Part shown: piece by piece, positions 34,141 through 44,754 of the stretch
Position numbering within the stretch: the stretch's first letter is position 1
How the letters are laid out: the number at the start of each line of letters is the position of its first letter
Source: Adiantum capillus-veneris
Lineage: Eukaryota; Streptophyta; Polypodiopsida; Polypodiales; Pteridaceae
NCBI GenBank assembly: GCA_014529385.2
Contig: CM043962.1
Span: forward strand, 49,196,098-49,260,097
Length of the DNA: 64,000 nucleotides
Reading direction: 5' to 3'
The notes under the pieces: model-generated
Database searches by the model: none
Told to the model about the DNA's origin: nothing
Seen by the model: the letters and a program-made list of their open reading frames with translations, nothing else
Position numbers and translations under genes: made by a program

Positions 34141-35022
34141 CGGACCAAAGTACCACTTAAAAGAGATGATATGCCGCTTAGACCAATGATGGGGGCAAGA
34201 GCTTTTGCAAAATGGGGGATTGATTATGTCGGACCCATTTCACCTCCTGCATATAAGACTCATGCACAATACATCGTTGTGGCTACAGACTATCTAACAA
34301 AGTGGGTCGAAGCAAAGGCAACTCAAAAAGCAGATGCCAGGACCACGGCACAATTTCTATATGAATACGTCTTTGTACGATATGGATTGCCAATAGAAAT
34401 TGTGAGTGATCGAGGCACACATTTTATAAATGAAGTGATAGAGATCCTTCTAGATGAATTCATGGTAATCCATAGGAAATCAGCCCCGTATCATCCACAA
34501 GCAAACGGACAAGCTGAAGCAACAAACAAAACCATATGCACGGTCCTTACGAAGATTGTATCTCAGTCGAGAACTGACTGGGACCAGAAGTTGCATTCAA
34601 CATTATGGGCATATAGGGTAGCATATAAAACATCAATAGGAACGACCCCATATAACATGGTTTTTGGGCTAAATGCTATCCTACCAATAGAATTCTTGAT
34701 TTCAACCTTAAGGGTGGCTAAGGATCTAGAGTGGACATGGCACGAGCTTTCTGATAGAATAGATGACCTGGAAAAGCTAGACGAGCTTCGCCTAAAAGCA
34801 GTAGCTTCTATCTACACTCAAAAAAGGCGACAAAAGGAATTTTTTGATAAGCATGTGCGGACTAAAGAGTTTAAGGTTGGGGACTATGTCCTAGTTTACA
34901 CTCTGAAACAGCATGCTAAGAAGCTTAAAAAGCGAGGGATGGGACCTCTGGTGATAAAAGATCTATCACCAAGTGGAGCCGTCAAGCTTGCTACATTAGA
35001 CGGAGAAGAAATGCCCAATTGA

Positions 35023-35928
35023 ATTAGTGGATGCAGAGTGAAAAAGTATCTTTTGCCGCTAACCCAAGACATGCTTCTCAAAATACATCAAGAAAAGCTG
35101 CGTGTCCAGAAAAAGAAAAAGATTGTGGAGGAAGTGCAAGCCGAGGCGAAGGAAAGAATGGAGAAAAGAAGACTACTGCGTCAGAAACAGCGCAATGAAG
35201 GAGCAATACGAATAAACGCAGTCAGTATAACAGAAACGGATAATGACAAAGAAGAACCCATCATTGAATGCAAAGTAGGAACCAACCAAATCAAAGCCAG
35301 AGCACTATTGGATTCAGGAGCTCAAACTAACCTACTTTCACTCAGTTTGTATAGACAATTGACAAATGAAACTAAATTACAAACTGCCAAGCAAGAGTGA
35401 AAGAGTTACTCTGAGAATTCAATCAAAACTGTAGGATGCACAGTTTTACATATACAGATTAACCAGTATGTGTATCCTCATATGTTTTACGTGGTTGAAG
35501 ACCAAGCTACACATCATCCATTATTGCTAGGACAACCATGGCAGAAGCAATACAATGCAATGATTGACTGGAGTTCTAAATCAGTGCTTATCAAATACGA
35601 AGGTGAAAGTCAATCAGTTAAGTTCACCAAAGGAGCAGAGCCAACTCCAAAGGAAGAATCCAAGAACAAAGGTAAACAACAACCAGAGAAAAAGAAGAAG
35701 CAATGGCAACCAAAAGTTTCTATACAACCGGATTACTCTTCGACGAGGAATTCTCAACATTGGATAAGGAAGACAAGCAATAATATAACAGCTCAACCTT
35801 GGGAAAAAACGGAGTCAAAGTTGGTATGGAGACCAAAAAAGGTTGTGCCAGAGAACACAAAGGTGGAAAACAGAGTCTTCAATACCAGACAACAGAGTGA
35901 TTCCAGACAATCAAGGACAGTGAAATAG
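35023..35928 (+). pseudogene. Retropepsin-type protease region placed after integrase
   Basis: Directly in frame with the integrase C-terminus comes a charged linker (many Lys, Arg and Glu; 35070-35210), then IECKVG...ARALLDSGAQTNLLS, the aspartic-protease active site at 35311-35322. After a TGA at 35398 the same frame resumes with GCTVLHI, YPHMFYVV and LLLGQPW, the standard second half of a retropepsin. It then turns into a basic, low-complexity tail. Retropepsins cut Gag and Pol and act as dimers. Family knowledge puts this domain between Gag and RT, so its place here is exceptional. Apart from the TGA the domain looks complete. Confidence 0.88.
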
Positions 35929-36339
35929 ATCTGGATTCCAAAGAAGTTCATGAGGGCACAAAGCTATAGCAAGCAAATTTGGATCCCAAGGATTTGTAAA
36001 CAGGAACTCCCTTCAGTACAATCCACGGAAACTCCTAGGTATTTCAAGGTGAGGAAATCAACACAAAGAACAAAGCAGGTTTGGGTCGCAAAGAGTTTGT
36101 GGCAAGCACAAGCGAAGCAGAAGCAGATTTGGATTGTTAAAAAGAACAACAAGGTAAAGAAGAATCCATCTACTGATTCTACTACCAAAGTGCCAAAACC
36201 AACCCAAAATCCGACCACCAATCCTTCAATCAAACAAAGAGCAGCTTTATTGGAAAGACTGTTGTATCATCGCTCTACAATTGCATTGGGAACTTATGAC
36301 CAAAACAACTACAATGCTTCGCCCACAGACACTTCATAG
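35640..36339 (+). other. Basic Lys/Trp tail with repeated KQIWIPK-like motifs
   Basis: After the protease the frame encodes a Lys-, Gln- and Thr-rich tail. Related words recur: KLVWRPK (about 35820), IWIPKKF (35929), KQIWIPR (35968), KQVWVAK (36076) and KQIWIVK (36121). The stop at 35926 stands exactly where the motif would have Gln (CAG to TAG). The tail may bind nucleic acid, by composition only. Confidence 0.6.
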
Positions 36340-36360
36340 TCGTCCGGGAGGACTCAGACT

Positions 36361-36374
36361 AGGAGGGGGGGAGG
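36361..36374 (+). promoter_or_regulatory. Second (internal) polypurine tract
   Basis: AGGAGGGGGGGAGG lies 22 bases after the end of the pol frame and closely resembles the terminal tract GGAGGGGGGGGAG at 42411. It could act as a central polypurine tract for plus-strand synthesis, or mark the former 3' end of the element before the second ORF was added. Confidence 0.6.
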
Positions 36375-39097
36375 TATACAGGTATACAGGAGCTACAAAG
36401 CAGCTACAAGCGACAAAAACAAAGAAAAACAAAAATTATATTACAAGGGCAGTGTCTTACATGATTTTGCAATTTTTATGTTTGATTGCGGATATTGATA
36501 ATATTTATGCCCTTATATACCTTGTTTTGCAACAAGAAGAGATCAAATGATGAATTTGGGTCTCTAGACGTGTAAATATCACTAAATAAGAGTGTTTTTG
36601 GAGCTAAAAAGTGGTAATCCAAGTCCAGAAATCACAAATAAGTGTATATTCATATACACAGGGTTACCAGCTATTTATTGTGTATGTTTGGAAATTTTTT
36701 GGCTTCAATTTGCTATTTTCCTTTATTTTTTATGATTTTCTTAATAAAAGTAAAAGAAGAAAAAAAAAAAAGCAGGTGAAATGAGATCGGAAAAAAGAAA
36801 AGAATAGACGGTGATGGTCCTAATGACAAGGCCAACCCATGGTAAAAATTGGGTACAATTCTGAAAAAGTTGCGGAAAGTCCGAAACGGCAGAATTTTGG
36901 CAAGTGGACGGAATTCTAAGAAAACAGGTCAAACGGAGTCCGGTTTGGGAAACTTCAGATCCTAAAGCGCATCTCACAACGAGATAGGAGCACATGACAA
37001 ATTTGGTGGCAAGTGAACCGGGAAGGCCGAAGTTAAGTATTTTTCACATCACTTTCAAGCTCATTCACACTATTACCTTCTTGGAGAAGAGCAGAGAGCC
37101 ACAGGAGCACAGATCTTCTACGACCTTCTACGACTTCCACGAGAGCTCAGAGGACACCAAACATGAGAGGTAGACTCGTTGCCATAAGCTTTTGATGCTT
37201 ATCATTAACTTTTGTCGCGAAAACTGACCAAAACCAAGAAACAAGAGCAGACGGGGAATGAGGTAGAATGCTAGGTAGTGGAACAACCGCCTAACCAAAC
37301 CTTGCAAGAACTTATAGGTGGGTTACCCTAGTATAGAAGATGGGTTTCTAACACTCAAAGCTCGAGAAAGAACGACTGGAAAAACCCTAGGTCAACAGAG
37401 CCTGCAAGAGGCAAACAAGAAAAAGTTGTCGAAACAACACGAAACTTCATAGGAAGTTCAACCACATCAAGGACAATGCAACCATAGAATATCTCCAAGT
37501 TTGAATCACAAAAAGTAGGTCGAAACAACCGATTTGGCTGCGGACACACAAAGCGTCATTTTGGCATAACGGCTGAAATTGACGACCGAATGAAATGAAA
37601 CTTCACAAGCAGCTTCAAGTAACTATCGATGACTTATGTTTGCAAGCAAAACCCAAAAGAAAGCTGATTCACTTACCGATGGTGAAAAAGACGCTTTCGG
37701 GCAACCAAAGGGAGAAAGATGGAGAACGGGGAGCCAAAGTCAAGTTCAACCAAATAGATGGCTTCACAACATATCCAATGAGCTGGAAATGCAACTCTCG
37801 AGAAGAAAAGTTGAAGAAATTCAACTCCAAGGCAAAAAGACGACTTCGAAGACTGAAATGCCTATAAGGGAGCTTTTTTAGCTAAACTGATGACTTTTTA
37901 AGTTGAAAACTAGTTAGCAGGGCTTAGGGCACTAGCACAAAGCATTCTTTGCACAAAAAGACCAACATTTCAAGAAAAGACATCATACGCGTATGATGTC
38001 TCACAACATGAATTTCACATCCATTTCAACATTTGAGTGCATAGCCTCATTCCACATGTTAATCACATCCTATGAACCAAGTATCATGAGAATTGGAGTT
38101 AGAAAACCCAAGGAAAACCAAAAAGACGCAAAGTAGGCCATAAAATTGATTTTTGGTCCTAATTTTGTCAAAATAACTCCAAACTCATTGAAACTTTGTA
38201 GGATTGTTGTTAAACACATCTACAAGCTATCTGGAACCAAAAAGCACCATTTTGACACAAAAGACATCATACGCGTATGATGTCTATTTGCACTTACAGA
38301 GCCAAAACTGCTCATTTGTCATCATACATCCATTATATATATCTAATATATGCTACATATGAAATTTGGAACCATTTGGTCAAGAGGATCACCCCATTAG
38401 CCCAATTGAGGGAAAATCCTTCACCTAAAGCCTATTTTTGGCCCAAATCCAACATACTCAAGTCCAAACCAAGATTTGAGTAGGAACAGTCCTTCATTAG
38501 TACATGGGGAGTCCATAGAACCAATCCCATGCAAAATTGATGAAAAAGACATCATACGCGTATGATATCTCCAGAGCCATTTTTAGCCCAAAATCTATCC
38601 AAACTTCATAAATCCACTGAATAAGCCTATCTAAAGCCAAATCCAAGCTTATAGAGAAATTTGGTCCAAAAATACACTAAAAGACATCATACGCGTATGA
38701 TGTCTCACTATGTGATTTTGGCACCTCAGGGCTTCAACCACCAAACAGAAGTGATCTACATGCCATTTGAAAGTGAACCACCAAGTTTTATCCAATTTGG
38801 ATCATAAAATCCAATTCCCTTTCAAAATTTTGCCAAGAGCCGGAACTGGACTAAATTGGCCAAAACTTGACCAAATGGGATCCAAACTCAAATCCAAGCA
38901 TATGATAATCATGTATACGCGTATGATGTCTCCAGCATGATTTTGAGCCCATTTTGCATATTTTTTCACCTACCTTGCATCCTTAGGCCCTGAATAGCTC
39001 ATGTTTCAATTTTCAAGTCATTTGGATAGTTAAAAGCTTCATTTCGGCTTTCAGTACTAAAAAGACGCTAACTTCTGAAATTGGAGTTACAGGATCC
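36375..39097 (+). other. Element A intergenic region with five palindromes
   Basis: 2.7 kb with no persuasive ORF; the short frames at 37595-37881 lack known motifs. The second half (from about 37960) contains five A palindromes in loosely repeated context that resembles the leader. A TTACAG at 39087-39092, five bases before ATG 39098, could be a splice acceptor for the second ORF, but I have no donor evidence. Confidence 0.7.
37978..38931. repeat. A-type palindromes, intergenic cluster (five copies)
   Basis: Copies lie at 37978-38001, 38262-38285, 38547-38570 (one change, TATGATATCT), 38682-38705 and about 38908-38931 (left arm degraded, right arm intact). Spacings are about 284, 285, 135 and 226 bases, in the same range as the leader cluster. 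Together with the leader these make nine copies, none of them inside a coding region. Confidence 0.95.
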
Positions 39098-42000
39098 ATG
39101 GATTCCACCAAGTCATCGGCAACGAAGAGAAAAAGACTGACAATCAAAGATGCTATTACAGAAGCGGAACCATTTGACATTCCAGCAGAAACCCTCAAGC
39201 CAACCAAAACTTGGGTGGAGGAAGCAGTATTGGAGAAAGAGGGAATAAAGATCTACCCGGGGACTTTCAGAGATCCTCAAGGGCAAGCGGTGAATGTACC
39301 GATGATCCCACAGGAATTGGTAGATTATAGCAGGTCAGAAGACATCAGCAGGTACCTGGAAAGGGCAGACTTGCACAATTTCTTCACCTCGAGACCATCA
39401 GGTGTGGATACAAAAAGAGTGTACGAGTTGGCAACATCCATTCAGAAGGATGGAAAAGCCACATTGACAGCCATGGATGGAGAGAAGGTAGAAGTACAGA
39501 TCACTCCATAGCTAATTGCAGACGCATTGAAGCTGCACAACAAAGGGAGCTCGGTCAGGGAAAGAAGGGAGGCCATAGAGGTCTATGGGCCCAAGAAACA
39601 GAATGCGACCTATGGAGATATGAAGGACCCAAGAGCGGCAACCCTTTGCCGACTGTACAACCAATTTCTTCATGTTTGCAGTAAAAGACCGCAAAAGTAT
39701 ACGACACCACCCCATGCCATTGCGACCACCATCACATGGGCATTAAAGAGCAATATGCCAAAAGAGGTGAATTATGCTCAACACATCCACGAGCAAGTAA
39801 TTGCCATGCACAACGAGAAGCCAAAATACATAGGAGGAGCGGAAATTCTGACAAGAATAGCTTATGAAGCTATTGGAGCTAGAGATCAGTGGCCAAAGGC
39901 TCCCTCCCAGAATGAGTGGCTTAGAGAAGCCGACGAGGAGGAAGAACAGCCTGAAGTATCCAAGAGGGCATCCACAAGAGCACGCCGGAAACTAGAAGTA
40001 GTTTCAGAACCTGAAGAGGATGTGGACGAGCCACTTAAGAAGAAAGTAAAGAAGAAGGTTGCTCCCAAGCAAACCAAAAGTCAGAAAGCGGCAAGAATGG
40101 AAAGATTAGTGGAGCAGTTTAGAGCGGAAAGAGCTCTAAAGGGTGACTTTGAAGAAAAGTGGGTGCCAGACCCCACTAAAGTTGGAACTAGCTCGGCCAG
40201 GCCACATATTGATCAATACGATCAATATATTAAAGCTTATGAGGAGTCAGAGGCTATTTTGGAGCAGCAACCTGTCGAGCCATACACTGAAGAGGAGGTA
40301 CAACAATTAAAAGCTGAGCTGAAAAAGGACGACAAGGGGAAAAGGAAAGTAGATGGGTCTACTAAGCCTCAAGAGAAAGATGGGCAAGCCGACAAAGGGA
40401 AAGCCAAGGAAGCCGAGGACAAACATCCCTCTATGACTGATGTACTAAGCCCGAAGAAGACGGAAAAAATTGTGGAAGAGACCACAGTAGAGGTGGACAC
40501 AGATGTTTTGGAAAAGCCAGAAGCCGAGACCAAAGAAAAGAAGATAGATCCAGTTCAGCAAAAGAGAAATGATTATGAGGATCTGGTAGAGATAGGATAC
40601 ACCGAAGAAGAGGCCCTTGAGGCAGTTTATGGGATCACCCTACAAAAACAAGATGAACGGAGAGGGACGGAGAAAAAGACAAAGAGTAAAAAAGAAAGTG
40701 AAGAGAAACTCGACGAACCGAAAATACTAGAAGAGCCAAAGCTAGTGGAGGTGGTGGCGGAAAGAGCTTTAGAGTTGACAGATGATGATGAAAAAGACAT
40801 GCACATGGTGCATGAACTGCTCAGCAAGATAAAAGAAAGGTCCAAGGCAAAGGAAGTAGAGATTGAGACAGCCAAACAAAGGGAAGCAGAGTTGCAGAGA
40901 AATTTAGAGAATGCTATGACTGAATCTAAAAGTCATAAATCATCACTCTATGACGCGGAAAACGAGAGAGACGGCTTGATACTCCACCTAGCCGAGGCTT
41001 CAAGAGAAGTAACAAGTGCACAGGAAGCAAGGGAGCGGATAGAGGATGAGTTGGAGGCGGCTAAGGATGAGCTCATTGAGCTAAGGGAAAGAGTCGAGCT
41101 CCAAGAAAGAACAATCACTAGACTCAGGTCTACCCCTAGAGCTAGCAGAGCAGGAACCGAACAAGAGGGAGCTATCGTACCAGTTTTGGAAGACCAGGTC
41201 CGAAGCTTACAAAGAGAGCTAAGATTAGAGCAAGTGCAAAGGTTGCACATTGCGGAGGGATCATTGGCCGCAGAGGAGAGGCTCACATTAGAAAATCAAA
41301 CACTACGGATAGAGAATGAGGCCCTCCGCAAACAGCTCCAAGATCTACAAGAGCAACAAAGGAGAGAGACAGAGACACCACAAGAAGAATCAGGTGGAGC
41401 ATCCATAGAGCTACCAGAAACTGGAGAGGCAACCCTAATTGAAGATCTAGCCCCAGCTCAAGAGGTGGCCTCGACTTCAAGAATCTCTGAAGAAGAAGAA
41501 CAAAGGCTCCATGAACAAATAGAAAAGTCAGCAGAGGAGAGTGCCAAGGCGAAAATGGAATGGGAGAGGAGACTCCTAATCTCCATTAGACTTCAGGGAC
41601 TAGACACAAAAGTGCTCCATGAACAGCGGATGCAACCCAGCCTGCCTTTCCCTTTGATGAAATTTGAAGTGCTAAAGACGAAAAAGAGACTAGAAGGAGA
41701 GCAGTATGTCGCTCTTTACGAAGGCGACATCACAAAGGAGGAACAATCAAAGAAGATAGTAGATTCACAACCTAGATGGAGGAAAGGTTGGCTGAACAAA
41801 TACCCAGCCTACCTTATCTACTTGGTGGAGGCACCAAAGGAGATCCGGGAGGATGCAACCTTCTGCCCGGTGCCAAGAGTCAGAAACTGGAAAGAGCATG
41901 GCAGGATTGCAGAAAAGAAGCCAAATTGGCTTAATTATCCCAGGATGCCAGGACCAAAGGCAGGAGAGAGAATAGGTAAAGCCTACATGGTGAAAACCCT

Positions 42001-42346
42001 AACGGGCACCATCAAGCTCTTTACTGGCTCTCCTGACCTTTCATGTCAGATGCTCAAGAAAATCTGCAGGACTCTCTTAGCTTGCATTGAAGTGTTTGTG
42101 CCAGATAAAGCCACGACCTCGAGTCTACTATCGACGGCCGACACGGTGTCTGATATGATGTACGATCTTTCATTGCAGCCTTCTCCAAAAGTGTTACACC
42201 TCCTATACCAAAGGATTATGTTTTTGCCTAGCTTCCACATGCAAACATTCGAAGAAGCTTTCTACACCGGCTTTTTCACCCACGAAAGAAAAATATTCGG
42301 CCCAACCTTGACCATCGGCAACCTACGATACGAATCACATTTATAG
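39098..42346 (+). pseudogene. Second ORF of element A, about 1,080 residues, one in-frame TAG
   Basis: ATG 39098 opens a frame that runs to TAG 42344 with a single interruption, TAG 39509. Residues 1-137 precede that stop. The N-terminal 300 residues look globular (VEVQITP then LIADALKL) and recall the plant-transposon domains found in Athila/Ogre-type extra ORFs, though I cannot confirm the family. Then come a Lys-rich, nuclear-signal-like stretch (LKKKVKKKVAPKQTKSQK, about 40036), a long highly charged region, a predicted coiled coil (about 40790-41360, heptad-like Leu, Glu and Lys) and a conserved C-terminal domain of about 260 residues with many Trp and aromatic residues. The last part is shared with element B at 25559-24850. 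There is no transmembrane segment, so it is not a typical envelope protein. Its function is unknown; a structural, gag-like role is possible. Confidence 0.85.
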
Positions 42347-42410
42347 ATGCTCAAGACGACAGGACTTTATTGACCAAGCATAAAAGTCATGTCAGGGACG
42401 ACATTAACAC

Positions 42411-42423
42411 GGAGGGGGGGGAG
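42411..42423 (+). promoter_or_regulatory. Element A polypurine tract
   Basis: GGAGGGGGGGGAG directly precedes the 3' LTR. Confidence 0.93.
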
Positions 42424-42708
42424 TGTTGAGCCAGCAGAGGATCACACCCACATTTTTGCTCACACTCATCATTTTGTAACCATTGATTGTAATAAATGTC
42501 TTTTCGACATTAATTTTGATTTGAGCCATTCATTAAGTAACGGGACTCAATTGAGTTTCCAGCTTGTAATCCCGAAGTAATTTCACTTGCTGATGTAATT
42601 AGTTAGAGATGTTCTCACCTCCAAGGCTGAGGTATATAAGCCAAAGTTTTTGTAACCTAGGGATTCAGATTATTAATCAAAGTGAGTTTTTGAGCACCGT
42701 GACTGTGT

Positions 42709-42789
<81 letters not shown>

Positions 42790-43413
42790 TTATCTACTTG
42801 CTACGCGAGCTACGGAGCCGCCATTGGAGAAGCGACACCGCCATTGTGTTAGCAACGGCGAGAGCTACGCACAGATACCAAGAGTGCGCGCTATCGGCTT
42901 CTATGTGTGGTAAGTTCCTACGAGCTTCGGTGTGAGTTTTCTTCCAACTCGTGTGTCGGAATTGAGCGTGCAGCATATCTATAGAACCACAACGAGTAGA
43001 GCTACACATTAGTACCATCGGGGTCAAGTTTCGGTCACCTGTATATTTCGGCCTGTCTTCATACGCGTTTACCGCACAGAGTGGTTATAAGTTGAGTTTG
43101 CAGTTCAAGTCTTTAGGGTGTTGTTCTTACCTAGTGTATAGACTTCCCCTTGAGTTTGAGATCGATTCAATGATTCTAGATCTTGTTTCGTATAGCATTC
43201 GTTCGTAGTACGGATTTCAGTCACTTGCGTATTTTAGAACTTAGATTTGATTTCCTTAGTAGTGATTGTCATTAGAAGGTCGAGTAGGTGATTTCACACC
43301 CACCTAGTTGTTTCCATGCGCCTGCGGGTCAAGCTCCGTCCTCGTGTGACAAATTCTGTTGTTGGTTGAGTTCTCGCTATTTAGCTTTCGCTAGCGGCGT
43401 AACCGCCTTAACA
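42424..43413 (+). repeat. Element A 3' LTR
   Basis: 990 bases, TGTTGAGCC...CCTTAACA. It carries the same TATA word (42633-42639) and a 77-base GA tract (42711-42787). It is about 98.8 percent identical to the 5' LTR outside the GA tract by manual comparison. Confidence 0.97.
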
Positions 43414-43418
43414 TATCC
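43414..43418. other. Target-site duplication, right copy (TATCC)
   Basis: Exact repeat of 29410-29414 directly after the element A 3' LTR. Confidence 0.95.
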
Positions 43419-43439
43419 CCTCTCAATATCTCTCTCTCT

Positions 43440-43953
43440 TTCCATGATTGCTCCTCATCTTTAGCAGGATCTATACCCTTTCGATGGATTCATCTCTACC
43501 ACCAAACTTACACAACTAGAGAAGGAATTGGATGAGCTAGCCATTACAAAGGATGAAAAATCATTGAAAAGGTTGGGGTGTTTTTTCAGATCAAGTGGCA
43601 ATTGGAGGAGTATGATTCTTCACTTATCTCTCTGTTAAATTACATAAGAGAAAGAACAAGTGAAATAATTCTCTTGTTGCTCAAAATAAGTAGGATATTA
43701 TGGGCAAAAAAAAATTCTCAAAGGAATCTAAAATAAACAAAACTTCCACACCCACCAAAGATTCCAAAACTCATTGCACATTTTGTGAAAATAATGGTCA
43801 TCTTGAAAAGAAATATTTTGTTAAACCAAATATCTCCAAGAAATTGATTTCTAAAAATCAAATCCAAAATGTGACAACAACAAAGGCAATAAAAAGTCCA
43901 AAGAAGAAGGAACTCCAAAAGCTGCTTACACTGCTTGTGCCTCTCCCTCTTAC

Positions 43954-43991
<38 letters not shown>

Positions 43992-44237
43992 CTGAATTCT
44001 TGTGGTGATTGCACCACCAACTTTAGAAGAGCTTGATGTTATTGCCAAGAGTGAGTGCACTAGTGATAGTGGGGCATCCTCTCCCATGTCTTACATTTCT
44101 CACAAGAAGGAGATTTGTAGGACTATCTCTTCCTCAATTCACATTGTTGGTGCTTCTACCTTGTCTATGGTTGGAGCTAAAAAATATATCTTGGAAATGC
44201 CTTGAGTGATGTGCTTCATGTGCCTAAGCTTTCAATT
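43440..44237 (+). pseudogene. Copia element E, gag and protease part, split by element F
   Basis: Decayed gag is followed at about 43790-43830 by a zinc-knuckle remnant CTFCENNGHLEKKY in which the last Cys has become Tyr. A CT microsatellite (43958-43988) interrupts the sequence. The copia protease active site DSGASSPMSYIS lies at about 44066-44100, then VHIVGASTL-like and SDVLHVPKLSI-like sequence. The frame then breaks at 44237, where element F is inserted, and resumes at 46152 with EHFSICKETSKGLGF. The copia protease releases Gag and Pol proteins. The gag frame has stops. Confidence 0.78.
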
Positions 44238-44740
44238 TATAAGGGGTATGAGCCTCCCGAGAACGGCCACGGGAGGGGACCCCCCACCTAGACACGCTAG
44301 CCTCACTCCACACACTCGCGCACCGTGGGGACTCCATGCAAGGTTTCCCGGGGCACGCTATGACCCTCCGTCAGTGCGGCGGAGCCTGAGGCTACGTGGG
44401 GCTAGGGACCCGGAACGCAAGACCCGCGAAACGCAAACGGCCGTCGACCCATGGAACGCAACCACGCCCGAGCCGGTCCCGTCCGAGCCGGGCCCCCGTG
44501 AAGGCAACTTGACCCGAGCCGGTCCCGTCCGAGCCGGGCCCTCCTGAGCCGGTGCCGTCCGCGCCAGGACCCCTTGAAGCAACACCTCGACCCGAGCCGG
44601 TCCCGTCCGAGCCGGGCCCTCCTGAGCCGGTGCCGTCCGCGCCAGGACCCCTTGAAGAAACACCCCGACCCGAGCCGGTCCCGTCCGAGCCGGGCCCAAA
44701 ACGTCCCCTCCCCGACGCGCCCAGATTCTGGGGCGTCACA
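44238..44740 (+). repeat. Element F 5' LTR with 78-bp minisatellite
   Basis: It ends GGCGTCACA. The expected TGTA at its start is missing, and sequence begins TATAAGGGG. Compared with the other LTR and the target duplication, about five bases were lost at the junction. Between about 44460 and 44700 a 78-bp unit (CCCGAGCCGGTCCCGTCCGA...) is repeated about two and a half times, giving open Pro/Glu/Ser frames that are artefacts. Confidence 0.88.
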
Positions 44741-44742
44741 CT

Positions 44743-44754
44743 TGGTATCAGAGC
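44743..44754 (+). other. Element F primer-binding site (initiator tRNA-Met)
   Basis: TGGTATCAGAGC matches the plant initiator-Met primer site at all 12 positions, two bases after the LTR end. Confidence 0.93.

Larger units (their letters stand above)
32164..36339 (+). pseudogene. pol: pol of element A: RT-RNase H-H2C2-H2C2-integrase-protease, three in-frame stops
   Basis: The first ATG is at 32188 and the frame is open to TGA at 35020, giving 944 codons. Numbered from that ATG: RT with YMDD at 130-133; RNase H with the first Asp near 275 and TDHQ near 343; two integrase zinc fingers (His483...Cys521/Cys524 and His609...Cys647/Cys650); integrase core Asp679, Asp741 and Glu777 (a D-D-35-E spacing); and a C-terminal KRGMGP segment. 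Without a frame change the frame continues past the TGA into a linker, a retropepsin (DSGA at 35311, LLLGQPW near 35521) and a Lys/Trp-rich tail ending at 36339. The breaks are TGA 35020, TGA 35398 and TAG 35926. The order RT-IN-PR is abnormal for Ty3/gypsy (normally PR-RT-IN). Confidence 0.93.
29415..43413 (+). mobile_element. Element A: nearly complete 14.0-kb Ty3/gypsy retrotransposon with rearranged pol and a second ORF
   Basis: Matching LTRs (29415-30416 and 42424-43413), a tRNA-Asp primer site, a polypurine tract and TATCC target duplications define it exactly. Order: leader with palindromes; gag N-terminus; RT, RNase H, two integrase zinc-finger modules, integrase core, retropepsin, basic tail; a second purine tract; 2.7-kb intergenic region with palindromes; second ORF. 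The integrase and RT style and the tRNA-Asp primer place it outside the chromoviruses, near the Tat/Athila side of plant Ty3/gypsy (inference). It lacks the central gag (capsid) region, so this copy was probably non-autonomous even when new. Outside the GA tract the LTRs differ at about 11 sites in about 913 bases, so insertion was fairly recent. Confidence 0.97.

Noticed and set aside
39098-42346. Envelope gene
   Set aside because: No signal peptide, transmembrane segment or fusion-like hydrophobic stretch; the protein is charged and coiled-coil-rich.
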